Shown here in pieces: positions 43,283 to 55,348 of a DNA stretch of 64,000 nucleotides. The DNA comes from Limnanthes douglasii subsp. nivea (Eukaryota; Streptophyta; Magnoliopsida; Brassicales; Limnanthaceae), in NCBI GenBank assembly GCA_036936605.1, contig JAUPFV010000001.1, positions 76,341,910 to 76,405,909 on the forward strand. Direction: 5' to 3'. Below the pieces are notes generated by a model that was not told where the DNA came from, did no database searches, and saw only the letters and a list, made by a program, of their open reading frames with translations. A program made the translations under genes and the position numbers. How positions within the stretch are numbered: position 1 is the first letter of the stretch; every line of letters begins with the position of its first letter.

Positions 43283-43921
43283 AGAGGTGTTCGGTCCGGT
43301 TCGGTCCGGGTCTTGACAGAATCAGACCGGACCGTTAAGTTTTCGCTTTGGTCCGATTTGGTTTGATTCCAGTTCCGGTTCGGTCCGAATAAGGTTGGAT
43401 CATGTCTCGGTCAGTTTCGGTTCAGTCCGGTTTCAGTTCGGTCCATTATCGGTTCGGTTTCGGTCCGCTTAAAAAAAAAATTAAATTATAATTTAATTTT
43501 CAATTTTTTTACTTAAATAAATAAATAAAAATAAAAATTTAGAAGTTAATATTTGATTTTTATTAAAAATTTGTAATTAACTATTAATTTTGATGATATA
43601 ATGTATAAAAAAAATAGTAAAATAGTCGGTTCTAACGGTTTTATTGGTTCGGTTTCGTATCGATTCTATCGGTTTACTCATCTTCTCTTTGGTTCCATAT
43701 CGATTCTACCGGTTTATCGATTTGGTTCCTTACCGGTTTTTTTGTTTCAATTCCTTATCGGTTTCGGTTTTGAAAATAGAACCGTAAACCGGACCGTTAA
43801 GATTCGGTCCGGTTGTTGGTCTGGTTTTTATCAGTTTGGTTTCGGTCCGGTTCTCGATCCAGTTTTTATCGGTTTGGTTCCGGTCTGTTTTTCGGTTCTT
43901 GAAAACCGTTGAAAGCCCCAG
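43283..43921 (+). mobile_element. hAT-like non-autonomous element, CGGTTC-rich
   Basis: Starts AGAGGTGTTCGGTCCGGTTC and ends AACCGTTGAAAGCCCCAG; the ends are an imperfect inverted pair (GAGGTGTTC against GGGGCTTTC). The flanks are GTAAAATT and GTAAAACA, matching at 6 of 8 positions, compatible with an 8-bp hAT duplication that has decayed. The interior consists of CGGTTT/CGGTTC/CCGGTT phrases around an AT-rich core (43470-43600). It has no transposase. Confidence 0.55.
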
Positions 43922-43929
43922 GTAAAACA

Positions 43930-44660
43930 ACTTATTTTTTCTCTAAGTCTTGTCTTAAAAAGTTGGTCTAGATATTTATCGACATAGTTGATAGGAGAAT
44001 AATTTTTCAAATAAAAAATAAAGGCGAGGGAAAATGATCAAACAATAAGATGATTAAGTGCGATTAATTTTATTTCCGTTGTTTTTTTTTAGAAATGTTA
44101 TTTTTTACCTTTACTTTTTTGCTATTGTCATTTCAAACGTGTTTTAAGATCATGTCATACATTAAACCAAACCAAGCACGGACTATAAATTACATGCCAC
44201 CTTCTTTTTTAAATTTATGCGGACTTTTTAACAAGGGAATTGGAAAGGCTAGAATCTACTTTTACTTTTTAGTGGAATGGTAACAACTGGAAAAGCAAAC
44301 AAGATAAAAGTCTTTTTCTATTGGGCACCATTCTCTCTCACCATTCCAATATATTATATTACCAAAATTTTAAATTTTACTTTTTTAGTGGAAACGTAAT
44401 ATATTGACCTTTAAATTTTACTTTTCTATTATATTTCTTTACCGATATTAAAAATATCAATTGGAAAGACTGTTACCAAAGTCTCTATGATGTCGGTCGA
44501 AATTATTGAAAAGGAAATAGTGAAAAGGGCTTGTAGGGGAGATAGGTTCTTAGGGGAGGAATTGACTGTGTTTTGCCCTAATGTAGTTAAATATCATCAA
44601 ATAATATAAAATACATAGACTACCTGTCAAATTAAGTATATCGAGTATCAATATTGCATC
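43930..44660. other. Spacer, nothing recognised
   Basis: AT-rich sequence without coding signal. It contains another CTTTTTAGTGGAATGGTAACAA-like phrase related to the duplicated segment at 42961-43281. Confidence 0.4.
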
Positions 44661-44666
44661 TGTTTT

Positions 44667-45114
44667 TTAGTAGAGTGACCATGAAGATAGTGCAACCACT
44701 TTGTATATAATTAAGAAAAAAATATAACCATATATTTCTTTCGAATATGGTTTCAAATAAACCAAAGTCACAGGCTCACTTGAGCAACATGCATCAAAAT
44801 GCTTGAAGTTAGGAAAACCAATCATTAAACCAGTAACATAATCCATGATTTGTAAACACATACATACCCGTCTTCTAATTAATTATGCTTCTAACCACAA
44901 ACAGAAACTTGGAATCTTGTGAACTAGTAATAAAAGTTCCTAAATTTCCAGCGTCCATGACACACGTTAAAGAGTTAGAAGTAAATAAAATGACTGGATA
45001 TGTAGTAAGCCCTTCAATCAAGAATAGAAGATGCTTACGATTTTTTGTATTTTCCACTTTTATGTGTGATTGTAGTACAGTAAACCAACCCTTATTTTTG
45101 CATATGCTTTTCAT
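44667..45114 (-). pseudogene. Possible F-box-type gene relic
   Basis: Minus strand. MKSICKNKGWFTVLQSHIKV followed by NRKHLLFLIEG has the flavour of the end of an F-box (ICK.W, then S-H-I/F) and the start of an associated domain. After a frameshift comes DGYVCLQIMDYVTGLMIGFP followed by SEPVTLVYLKPYSKE, like an F-box-associated beta-propeller segment. The F-box itself is not seen and there are stops and a frameshift. The call is tentative; it could be an unrelated decayed gene. Confidence 0.3.
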
Positions 45115-45705
45115 AGATGTTTCATCGAGATATATCGATCACCCCAGTTTTAGGCTCCTTGATATCTTGGATTAAAAAAGACTATTCCTTTATCGTTTTA
45201 TCTGATCCAGCCCCAAAGGTTGTTGGTCCTAGCTCTGTAAAATTTCGAGATTGAAAGATATTCTTGTGCTTTCATACCACAATTATTCAAGACGTAAATC
45301 ATCTATGAACCACCCCAAGCTCCAAGATAGGGTTCATGTGGGGCCGGGTACTGCACATGCCCTTAGATTTGTATGGGGCAAGCCTTGACATCGATAAGAA
45401 ACGTGTATATTATATCTTTGCCCACTAAATTCATGCATCAGTCATTGAGTAGCTAAGTATAGTGACATGTAAAGCCTAATATAACCCCACAAACCCCTCA
45501 TTGTCCTGCTTCAGGTTGTATTAAATATTGCGATGAATCGAGGATATCATCTGGAAAATAAATAAATAAACCGTATTGGCTTATTATATACACGTCTATG
45601 ACTTTTCTGTGACTGTTTGAGCTCAGTTGAGGAGAGCCTGAGCACCTCAAAGATATTATTAGGGGAGGTCTGGCCTTCTTTACAATTATAAGCTATCCAA
45701 CATTA
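45115..45705. other. Spacer, nothing recognised
   Basis: Mixed-composition sequence without an open frame that I can support. It may hold more of the decayed gene to its left. Confidence 0.4.
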
Positions 45706-45743
45706 TTGGAACTATTTCGATAAAACCGCTAAATTGGTAGAAT
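45706..45743. repeat. 38-bp block identical to 25419-25456
   Basis: By eye all 38 bases agree (beginning TTGGAACTATTTCG and ending TTGGTAGAAT), while flanks differ. Both copies sit just upstream of a ULP1-carrying MULE. At 25419 it continues into a CGAACTG/ACCGAACCG-rich phrase. Confidence 0.9.
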
Positions 45744-45875
45744 GTAATGTGTAGCAAATTGTTTAGAAGGAAAGGGCACTACAATCGCAACGTGGGATAT
45801 TATATACTAATTTGTTTGGTGGTTGCGATTTAGGTTATAAATTTTAAATGTTTTGTATTTGTACTTAACTATCAA

Positions 45876-46657
45876 TTGCGATTTATGTATGCAAACATGA
45901 CTGCAATATGCGTATTCTATAGGTCAGGGTTAGTAAGTCTAATTAACCTGTTGCTGAGGAGAAATATAATTACGGCGGAACACATAGAAATTGCTAGAGA
46001 CACTCTATTCTATATGTTTCTCAAAACATCGTTCGACGTAAGGAACGAGGATTTGAAGGTGAAGAAGTTACACAAGTTGATTGAGGAAATTTGCAATTTG
46101 CAATATGTGAGAAATCAGGCTTTCAAAATAGGGTGTAAGTATGTGAAGTTAACTACGAAGGATATGAATGCGATTTTTTTACTAAAACACGAGAATAAGG
46201 AGATGTTTATTAGTAAATGAGTGGCCTTTATCGGTCGGTACGCTGACGAAGCTGAGAACGATTCTGTGTTAATGCACAAGTTTTTTTTTGAGTCCCAGCG
46301 CAAGGAAGAGCGAACCGAAGAATGACAAATCGGTGTCGAATTCATTGATAAAGGTAAATGAAAACTTGAATTTGTGTTTATTTTGATTTATTATTGCATT
46401 AAAGGAGTATGATGTTCTTTGGTGTGCAGAAATCGATACAAAAAGCTATTAGGGACGGAGGGAAGGACTATGCGAAGGACGTTGCTCATCTGCTCATACT
46501 TTTCATATGCTCGACACTGTTCTTTTCAGTTTTAGGCGATATAGTGAGCTGGACTGTTGTACTCTACATGGAGGATCTGGAGAAAATAAACGACTACGAC
46601 TGGTCTAGAGCTATACTTGAGAAGCTGCACGAGTCACTAGATAAATGTATTATCTAG
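45876..46657 (+). CDS. ULP1-MULE protein, N-terminal exons
   Basis: The first block (45876-46220) starts MRFMYANMTAICVFYRSGLV and contains DLKVKKLHKLIEEICNLQYV. Sequence to 46325 continues in another frame (VAFIGRYADEAENDSVLMHK), so an intron or frameshift is needed. A second block (46409-46657) shows DYAKDVAHLLILFICSTLFF and EDLEKINDYDWSRAILEKLH, the pattern of the plant-specific region that precedes the peptidase in ULP1-type transposon proteins. The exact splice sites and true start are uncertain. It probably takes part in the same protein as the peptidase exons downstream. Confidence 0.5.
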
Positions 46658-46815
46658 CAACGAAATATATAGCGTAAGTCGCAACCATATGACCAATCAT
46701 ATCTAGCAATTATACTTAAACGTAACTCGCAAACAGGATTAAAAACTTGTGAGGCGATTGCAATTGCGATTTTGGGAACTAATAAAGTGTTAATTTGTAT
46801 TTGTTGATTTGTTAG

Positions 46816-49735
46816 GTTATGGACGAAGAGTAATCTTTGATAGATGCTGAATGGGAAGATTTTGGAAGGGGGAAATTAGGATGGAGCTCTAAAGGTGGAG
46901 CACGAACAAGTGAGGTAAAAAGTCAGAAAAGAAGAAGTCTATTGCAAACAGAACAGGAAAACAGCAGAAGAAATTGTTCCATGATCAAGCTAGAACAAGT
47001 CATAGAAGGAGATCAGACATATAGCTTGAGGACAACAGAACACCGCCATCGGCACCAGAGGATTATGATGTTACGTTGCATGAATTCATGGCCAAGATAA
47101 ACTCGACGCCAACGAAAGCAAACAGCAAGAAAAAGAAATGGCCCAGTAGGTCTAGTTTTGTAAGTTTTACAGGACCATCACGGTCGGTGTTACGTGACAG
47201 GGTGATGGTGAAAAAGAGAAGCAGGGTGTACCGCTTGGAAGTTGATAATAAGCGGCTGAAGTTGTCGCTTGAACTGAAAAAAGAACGAGGTGAGTATTGG
47301 TATGATTTTTCGGGAGACAACAAGTATACAAATTCGAAAATAATATTTAACATGCTTGTTTGAAACAGGTTGAAGGACTGCAAATCGAGTTAAATCAGTT
47401 AAAAGCAAAGCTCGAGGTAGCAGAGGACACTGTAGATGCTGATAATGTTGGACTTCTCAACACCTTATCGATGCCGTTTTGTTGTGAAGATAAGGAGGAT
47501 ACTGAACGTGTGGCTGCGAATACTAGCGAGAAGGTAATTAAGAAAACAATTGTTTACCAATCTCGCAGGCATGGATTTAAAAAAGAGCCACGATGTTTCA
47601 GAGACCCCAAAAATTATTGTAGCAGAGCATGTTGAGGTGGAGGAAACACCGGAAGAAGAGAAGAAGATGGAGATAGTCGAAAAAATAGAAATAAAGGATC
47701 TGAAGAGGTAAACTTACAAGGAGTTATAGGTGAACATGATGATAAACACATGTTGAACCTAGGCAAGAGCCTACGTTAGAGAATGCAGCAGCTGCGAGGT
47801 TAGATATTGCACCCACAGCGACAGTTGTAGATGTCTGTGTGAAGGAGAAAGGGGATGGGGAGTCGGATAATGTTGGTAGTGTCACGTCTGCACCCCTAAC
47901 TTATATTTTCGGCGTAGAAAATGATGTTGTGGTAGTGAACATGAACAAGAAGTGAGATCTCACGAAAGTCACGGGAAGGATTTACTCGTGGACGGACATG
48001 AATCTGAAACTACCAAACAACAAGTGGAAAAACCAGAAAATTCCAAACAGTTGGTTGAAACCGATGCTGAAACTGGTCACAACGACTCTGTCATCAACAA
48101 GGCTCTGGATATAGCAAACTTGGAAGCAGTAGAGACGTGTCTGGGTAAAGAAGAAGCTACAAAACAGTTGGTCGAAACCACTGCGGATTCAAACAAAAAT
48201 ATTGACGACTCTTCTACTGGCCAAGAGCAGGCAGCACCAGAAGTCCTACTACCAGAACCTGGAGTTGAGAAGGTAGTGGAGATAGGAAGTGAAGATGTAA
48301 GTGGATCTTAGAATCATTACGATTCAACAGTATTTAGTTTTATGTCTCGGCATGTTTTGAATTTTTCAAAGTCTAGGTTTGATATTGGCTACGATGGATT
48401 GTTGTAGTGTTGTTTGCAAAGTCTAGGTTTGATATCAACATTATAAGAGAAGTTGTAGACTTGCAATGGTTTTTTTTTGTTTGCAACATGATGTCTCATA
48501 AATCGCAATTACTAATATAAGGTATCTAGAAATTACAGGCTAAAACAATAATAAAAACGCAATGTTAGGTAGGTTATCTCATATACAACCACATTTTATG
48601 GTCACAAGACTAACGATATTTAATGCATATAAATAGCATGTAGGGTTTACGGGGCAATCACAATCTTGAAATCCTTCCATTTGGAAATTACATTCATATA
48701 TGTTAGCGTCTAGCAAAATTAATAGGGCGTAACTCGCAACGACTAGAATAATTAATCTAGCAAGCATTAATGCACTTAAATCGCAATGCATGGTGGCTGG
48801 AAAATTTTCTCATGCTATGATGTCTAGCAATCAGCTGTGCAAGTAAATCGCAATGTATATGGGTAACATGTAATTTAATCTAGCAATGCCTAAACCGAAC
48901 AAATCGCAGTAACATGTTTATCTTCACATTATTAGAGACTCGAAGAAAGACATGTACAAGGAATGGAAGGCAACCATCAATCAGTTGTTGCAACGTTAAC
49001 TGCTCATGGAGAAGAACAAGTAGGGAAGTGTGAACAAGTATCGCAAACACTGGCAGTCGTTAAAGTTATTCAAATTCATAACAAAGAACAACAACCCACA
49101 ATGAAGTCTGAATTACTTACGCAGGCTGAAAGAGGGGAAGAAGTTAAACAGATTGGTGGGGAGATATCGGAAAACCTGGAACTAGCAGCCATTAAGCATA
49201 AAACACCAAGACTAGATAAAGCAGCTTCATACACACTCCCCGTACGTTCCAATATACTGTTTGTTGATGAAAGTTTTATAGACTCCACGCAATCCTTTTT
49301 TGAAGAATGTGACAAGGTTGTAGTAAACTCAAACGAGAAGCGACGTACTTTGGAATCTATTGACAAAGGTTCAATAAATCTCGATGTAAGTGGATCTTTG
49401 TCTTAATGTCATCGACCATTAATGTTAGAGAATTAATTGGATATATTACAGGTGGTTGCTGATGAGTTTCAAAAGTAGAACTTACTTAGTCAGACTTAGG
49501 TGAGAGAACCACATATGAGTTACAAAGATTAGCCAAAATGTACAGCCACAACCCAACTAATAGATGTAAGTGAGTACAACAAGGTGTTACGAATTAACAG
49601 ATAAGAGGAGTAAGACGATCCAGACGTATGGTATTCGCCAATGTCGTAGTTATTGTATAGGCTTTCCATTAGTGTGAGTGAGATAATTGAACTATCGTCC
49701 GAAACTCAAGTAGACTTCAAGGTAAAATTCCATTT
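46816..49735 (+). CDS. ULP1-MULE protein, middle linker exons
   Basis: Several open blocks of low-complexity, charged sequence: about 46837-47340 (basic, KKKKWPSRSSF, then a coiled coil RLEVDNKRLKLSLELKKER), 47360-47635, 47952-48296 (Glu/Thr/Asp-rich), 48938-49385 and 49659-49721. Two exon ends share the same donor block GATGTAAGTGGATCTT (48294 and 49383), and the last exon ends GACTTCAAG before GTAAAA (49722), as in copy 2. Introns between them carry TCTAGCAAT/AATCGCAAT words. This is a variable linker; no enzyme motif is seen. Confidence 0.5.
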
Positions 49736-50009
49736 TATTGCAATCACAGTGTCGTACTAGGCGTATATAGCAATGTATAGTTAATATATCAGGTAATGTC
49801 TAATTACTCAATCGATCAATGTCATTTTAGACGATCCAACAATTTTATTGTAGGGTATCTAGCAATGTCATTTTAGACGTATCTAGCAATGTTATAATAG
49901 GGTATCTAGCAATGTCATAGAAGACCAACATATTGTATTTTTAGGTAAACAAACTTTATTTGTTTTCTAATCATTATCATCTACATGTTTTTTAAAATAT
50001 AATTGTACG

Positions 50010-50891
50010 TTGATAGATCATAGATGGGTGGGTATATAAGCTGCTCCAGGATGCCAATTGCAAAGTATCGGTTAAAGGGTTGGATGATAAGTTTACATGT
50101 ATGGTCAGCGCAATTCAACTTTCTGGAGTTGCAACTATAAGTGCATTTGGCATTATTTATGTTACTCAAAAACGATATACTAATTATAGTAATGTTACAA
50201 AACGCAGCAAATGCTGTCTATCAAGAGAGACATGTCACACATTATGGATAAAGTTTTTGAGACAGTGAGACCGGACACATACATTGGACTTGTTCCTCTC
50301 TGCATTGTTAACAATGATGGAATAAACCACTTAACGTTTCTGGTCATTGACATCGCGAATGGTACTGTTAGCAGCTACAACCCACTGTTGCCATGGAGCA
50401 GAAACATTGGAGATAAGACGAGGAATACTGTTGATGACGTGGTTAGTAGTTCTATGGTTTCAGTTGGTTTACGTTAATGGAAGTGTTTTGCATCAGCATT
50501 AGTATGTGAACGTATCGCATGTGTGATATGGGGTAATTGCTGGATACGGTTAATTAGTTGCATAACAATCACAAATTCATACGCTCTTTAGCAATCACAT
50601 TAAATATATAACATAAATCGCAATGTAATGTGGCATTTCTTGATTTTACATGTGGCATATTGCATGAATAAAAAATGCATACCTGATGTGAAGGATGGAT
50701 ACAAAATCAAGACGATGAGAAATATCCCACAACAGAAAAATGACAGCCTTGACTGTGGGATTTTCGTTTGTGAGTATGTGAAAGACATCATTAAAAAAGG
50801 GTATGTTCCTTTAAAATATGAAGATGATATGCCCGCAAATAGCAGAGCTGAAATCTTTAAGTATTTCCTAAATCACTCGAACACAAGCTAA
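50010..50891 (+). CDS. ULP1 (C48-like) cysteine peptidase exons
   Basis: Exons at about 50010-50150 (IIDGWVYKLLQDANCKVSVK), 50192-50442 (DKVFETVRPDTYIGLVPL, GINHLTFLVIDIANGTVSSY, NPLLPW) and about 50691-50891 (RNIPQQKNDSLDCGIFVCEY, then VKDIIKKGYVPLKYEDD, ending NHSNTS). The family cleaves SUMO or related ubiquitin-like tags. Catalytic His is in NHLTF, the oxyanion Gln in PQQKNDS, and the nucleophile Cys in DCGIF. The position of the catalytic Asp (usually DS in this motif) is Asn (SYNPL), also in the second copy here. All exons are open, so the protein may still be expressed. The intron at 50443-50690 carries AATCGCAATG words. Confidence 0.75.
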
Positions 50892-51543
50892 CGATGGTAG
50901 TTAATATCAATGTTAAATTCGTTTTTAGGTACAATTATTTAATTATGTAATTCATTTGAAATTGGATGTTGTTTGTAAGGTTCTTGGTCAAACTTTAGTG
51001 GTGGGTGAACATTTTTTATGTCATAGCTAACAATTGTAGAACGTGTGTTAATCGTATCTAGCAATGTTACAATAATGTATCTAGCAATGTTACAATAATG
51101 TATCTAGCAATATCTCAATAATGTATCTAGCAATATCATATTATTGTATCTAGGAATGTTGTATAAGGCGTATCTAGCAATGTGATATAAATGTAAATCG
51201 CAATGACATAATTTTGTACCAGCGTGCATAAATCGCGTTAACTATATTAATGCATTGGAGAATGGTTTATTGACTTACGAGTTCATTAAATAACGTCGAT
51301 ATGACTACTACCTATCTCAGTCAGTAATTAAACAATGGTTATTTATCTTATTGATTACTTTATTACTTGAATCATTACAAATGAATTAACTAGACGTCTA
51401 GAATTAATTGTAATTTTCTAGATTCGACGTAGCATTGGGTATTGCGTTTGGCTATAAGTAAGGACTGAGATTTTAGGCTATTCGTTTACACCTCTTATCT
51501 AAAACCCAATGCATTATCTAAAACTTCATGCATTCTCTAAGAA

Positions 51544-51832
51544 ATGGCCCATTCGTCTCCTATTTCCCCCAGTTACTTATCATCGGACGATTGGTTATCC
51601 GACTATTCTCGGGACTGTTCGTTGTATAAGAGGACCACGACCTCTGAGTACTCATCTGAAGACTCTGATAACTACTCTGTTTGGTCTTTCGAGTTTGAGG
51701 ACGAGTACGATACAGGGGACTCCTGGGCCTTCGATGGCTATGAGTCAGACCTCAGTGAACTTCCCAAACGCAAGCGCGAGAGGGATAGTTGGGACACCAA
51801 GTCATTTGAGGAACTCGAGGACACAGATGATA

Positions 51833-51898
<66 letters not shown>

Positions 51899-51984
51899 CC
51901 AATGAAGCAGATGATGAGAAGGAAATGGATGAGGAAGATGAAGAGGAAGAGGAGGAGGAAGAAGATGAAGAAAGAAGAGTCTAA
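51544..51984 (+). CDS. Acidic Ser/Asp-rich ORF with poly-Asp microsatellite
   Basis: A 146-codon frame starting MAHSSPISPSYLSSDDWLSD, rich in Ser, Asp, Tyr and Glu, then a basic stretch KRKRERD, then a run of about 21 Asp encoded by (GAT)n (51834-51897), and an Asp/Glu-rich end. A TATA-like GGCTATAAGTAAGG lies about 95 bp upstream. It has no recognised domain. It lies between the peptidase and the transposase and may be a gene of the element, a captured fragment, or a chance frame around the microsatellite. Its non-repetitive first 95 codons make a real protein plausible. Confidence 0.45.
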
Positions 51985-52921
51985 TGAGGAGGACGACGAG
52001 GATGATTCAAATTGATATTATTGTAGTTCATGCATACTGTTTTTTTATTTAGTATGTTTGTTGTTATTTTATGGAGTAAAATGTACCAACCTTTAAAGAT
52101 TTTGTATTTTTGTGAGGGTTGAGGTATCTTGGTTGATGTAATACCTTGCATGATTATTCTTTAATCTAATTTCTAATTATGTTTTTAGTTTTTTTTTTAT
52201 TTGTGTGTTTTAAGTCTGTTTACATTAGCAATGGCATATTTATAGTCTTTCTAAACATTAGAGAGGAAGTTGTATACCAAGGCAGTTCTAAAATCAATTA
52301 CAAACAGACAATCGCAATGTATTAACCAAATGATGCCTTATCTAGCAATGTCATACCACGACATATATGCCAATGTCTTTTTAATGTTTCCAGAAATCTC
52401 ACAATAGCCTATCTCGCAATATTATTCAAGGGTATTAAGAAATGCTGTATTAGACTATCTACTAATATCATAATAGATTATCTAGCAATGTAAAGTTAGG
52501 CTATCTAGCAATATCAATTAGGTTATCTAGAAAATTCACATAAACCGTATCTAGCAGTGTAAATGTATGATACTGTTAGTGTATCAGCACCAAGAGATAT
52601 AAGGCATATCTAGCAACGTCATCTCAATGTTATATAAGTGTGTTTGGTAATGTCTTTTTAGTGTTTCTAGCAATAACATTACATATATCTAGAAATGTCA
52701 TATTAGTCCATCTACCAATGTTATGCAGGCTGTGTCTAGCAATATCATAATAACATATCTAGCAATGTGAAATTAGAGTAAAGCTTTGAATTAACCAGTC
52801 AGTTACACAACGTGTCTAGTAGTGTGGCCAGTCAAAAGACCATATAAATCGCAAGATAAGTAGCATTTATCCAGGCATATCGGAAAAAAAAAGTGAACAT
52901 AAAAGCACAAGTTTGTTAAAT

Positions 52922-55348
52922 TTAAAATGGTGCATCGCACGACCTCCTGTTGTGTCCTGATTTGAAACAACGGCCACACCTCAACCGGCTGGTGGTTACT
53001 TCTCCTCTTGATGGAATATGTTTTTTTTTAGCGTCCCGATCGTCCTTTAACGTTAGGTGGTTGAACTTCTGGCTCGGCATACTGGTCAAGGATGGAAACT
53101 TCTCCAAAATCTGTTATAGCCGGTATGTTAAATGAATAACTAGACCTGAAATTTACAACAGTGAAAAAGGGTTCTACTAAAGTCATAGGATCCTCCCATA
53201 AAGATGTTATTGTAGCCAATACGTGTGGGCATGGGAAACATTCCTGCTTCTAAGAACCGCATGTACATTTGAAATCGAGCATGTTTACCACCATTATCGG
53301 GTGTGATAAAACCTCAAAAAAAGCTGCAGAAGACTTATGTACTACCCAAGTTCGACCATATTCTACATTCTATTCAAACTTCTTGTCAAACTCGAGACAT
53401 AAATGGGTGTTCCAGCTTAGACCCTCCGATAAAAGTCTAGACATCTGAGTCATAATTAGAACTCTAATCTTGTTGATCAATTCTACTATAGGTAGATTGC
53501 ACAATTTTTTTTATCTGTGCGTTGAATAATTCGATAGTTGTTGATGACATTGCCCCATACCATTTGCCTTTGACGTATGCTTGAGCATACTTTTTGGGAG
53601 GGAATTGTTTAGGAAATTGCCGATATGATCAACCCATTGGTGTTGATACTGTGATAGTCGTTGGTTAAAAAGGTCGACTGTTGGGCATAAACACAGCTAT
53701 TAAACATCACTAGCATATTTTTCTTATACTCTCTGTTTGTTTTTTCAAGAGCTTTATTCAAATTTTGAACTAGATGGAAGATACAATAAGCATGGTAGTC
53801 ATTGGGATATAGAACATCTACAACGTTAATAATACCAGTGTGACGGTCTGAAATAAATTTTATTTGACGCCCTATCAAATAAGGTTTAAGATTTTGAAGA
53901 AACCAAAACCAGTTTTCTGAGTCTTCAAGGCTGAAAATGCCAAACTCAAACAGGAAAAAGACCTACAGCAACCCCGTAATTATAAGGTAAAATTCAAATA
54001 ATGAATCAACATAAATCGCAGTTTCTAATTACAGTAGATAGAACATATTTAGCAGCCTCAATGTAACGTATCTAGCAATGTCAGTTAAGTGTGTACTGCA
54101 ATTTTATGACATGTATCGAGTAATGTCGCGGTACTCTATCTCACAATTTCATAATAGGCGTATCTAGCAATTATATATCCATGTATCTAGCATTGTCATA
54201 TTAGTGCAGATACAAATGTAATATTAGGCGTATCCAGCAATGTTATTTTAACGTATCTAGCAATGTCATACTAGAATATAGTGGAACTAACCGTTGTTGC
54301 CATATTTTTCCACTGTTGAGAGCAACACGCCACCATCCTTCCCATTTAGATGTGTTTTGTCGACGTCCAACAAAGGTCGACATATATGAAAACCCTGGAG
54401 GCAGAAGTTGAACGCTATAAAACAGCTTCGGAAAATATTGTCGGCAGCCAAATCCAAATGGCAGTCCGTTGTAATATCACGACTCTTTAGTCTTTTGAAG
54501 TATCCTGTTAGCAAACCGAAATAAGTATTCTTATCTCTAAATACTAAACGCCTTGTCTTTTCTAAAGCATTCCACGATAGACGATAAGAAATGTCTAAAC
54601 CGTAGTCTTGTTTCATAGAGGACTGTATACATTTCGCTGTCATACTGTGGCAGGTCCTAATCGAATCATGAATTTCATCTGCAATCAGATTAGATTTCAA
54701 ATTCCTGCATTTTTTTGTGAATATAGGACTGCACGTATGAGTATTAGTATACTTATTTATGGTCATCAAACTGGTGCTGGAATCAACTGATGCATAGAGC
54801 CTCCATATGCACCCAGTAAACTGTCATCTTTCAAAATATATTATGCATATACTTAAAGGCGAAACCGTTTGCTAATGCATATCGACACAATGACAACCGT
54901 AGACTTGCAACCCCATCAGAAAATGACTGACCAACACCGACGATAGCCTTTGCCCATCCAATTGTAGCAAGATTTCTTTTTTTTCGAGGTTGAACTAACT
55001 AAACAATTACTATTATCCGTGCTCGTTCGTTGGTTTTTGTTGGCTTCTTCAAAAATTTGACTAGGCTGTTTACGTTTAACTGCAAACCCTTTATCGACCA
55101 TTTGTTCTTCAATAAAAAAAATTAACGGTCTTGAGATGCTCGACATCAAGATATACTTCCAAACCAATAAAATCTTGCTCGTTAATTTTTGTGAGCACCA
55201 CATGAATAGATAATGGTGTAGTTACCTCTAACCAGATCATGCCATCTGGTTTCAACCTTAGGCTTCGACATATAACACATTGCATTGTAGAAGATTGGGT
55301 TAGTTTGTTGTAGTGGAAGTTAGAAAGAAGTAATGCGTTAAGGAACAA
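52922..55348 (-). pseudogene. MuDR-type transposase (MURA), broken
   Basis: Read on the minus strand. An N-terminal segment begins at about 55284 (MQCVICRSLRLKPDGMIWLE). The block 54769-54287 contains HTCSPIFTKKCRNLKSNLIA and the first catalytic Asp region RPLLDVDKTHLNGKDGGVLL. An intron (about 54285-53956) is full of TCTAGCAATG words. The block 53955-53609 shows FLQNLKPYLIGRQIKFISDR, with the second Asp, and YCIFHLVQNL. A SWIM-type finger (CTCG, a stop, then CFPCPHV) lies at about 53290-53210. The C-terminal part has PFFTVVNFRSSYS and a CCHC knuckle CGRCFKSGHNRRSC ending at 52922. Frameshifts near 55110 and 53030 and the stop in SWIM make it inactive. Confidence 0.8.

Noticed and set aside
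51509..52015. Poly-Met frame overlapping the poly-Asp ORF
   Set aside because: It is the shifted reading of the (GAT)n tract; the poly-Asp frame has the coherent flanks.
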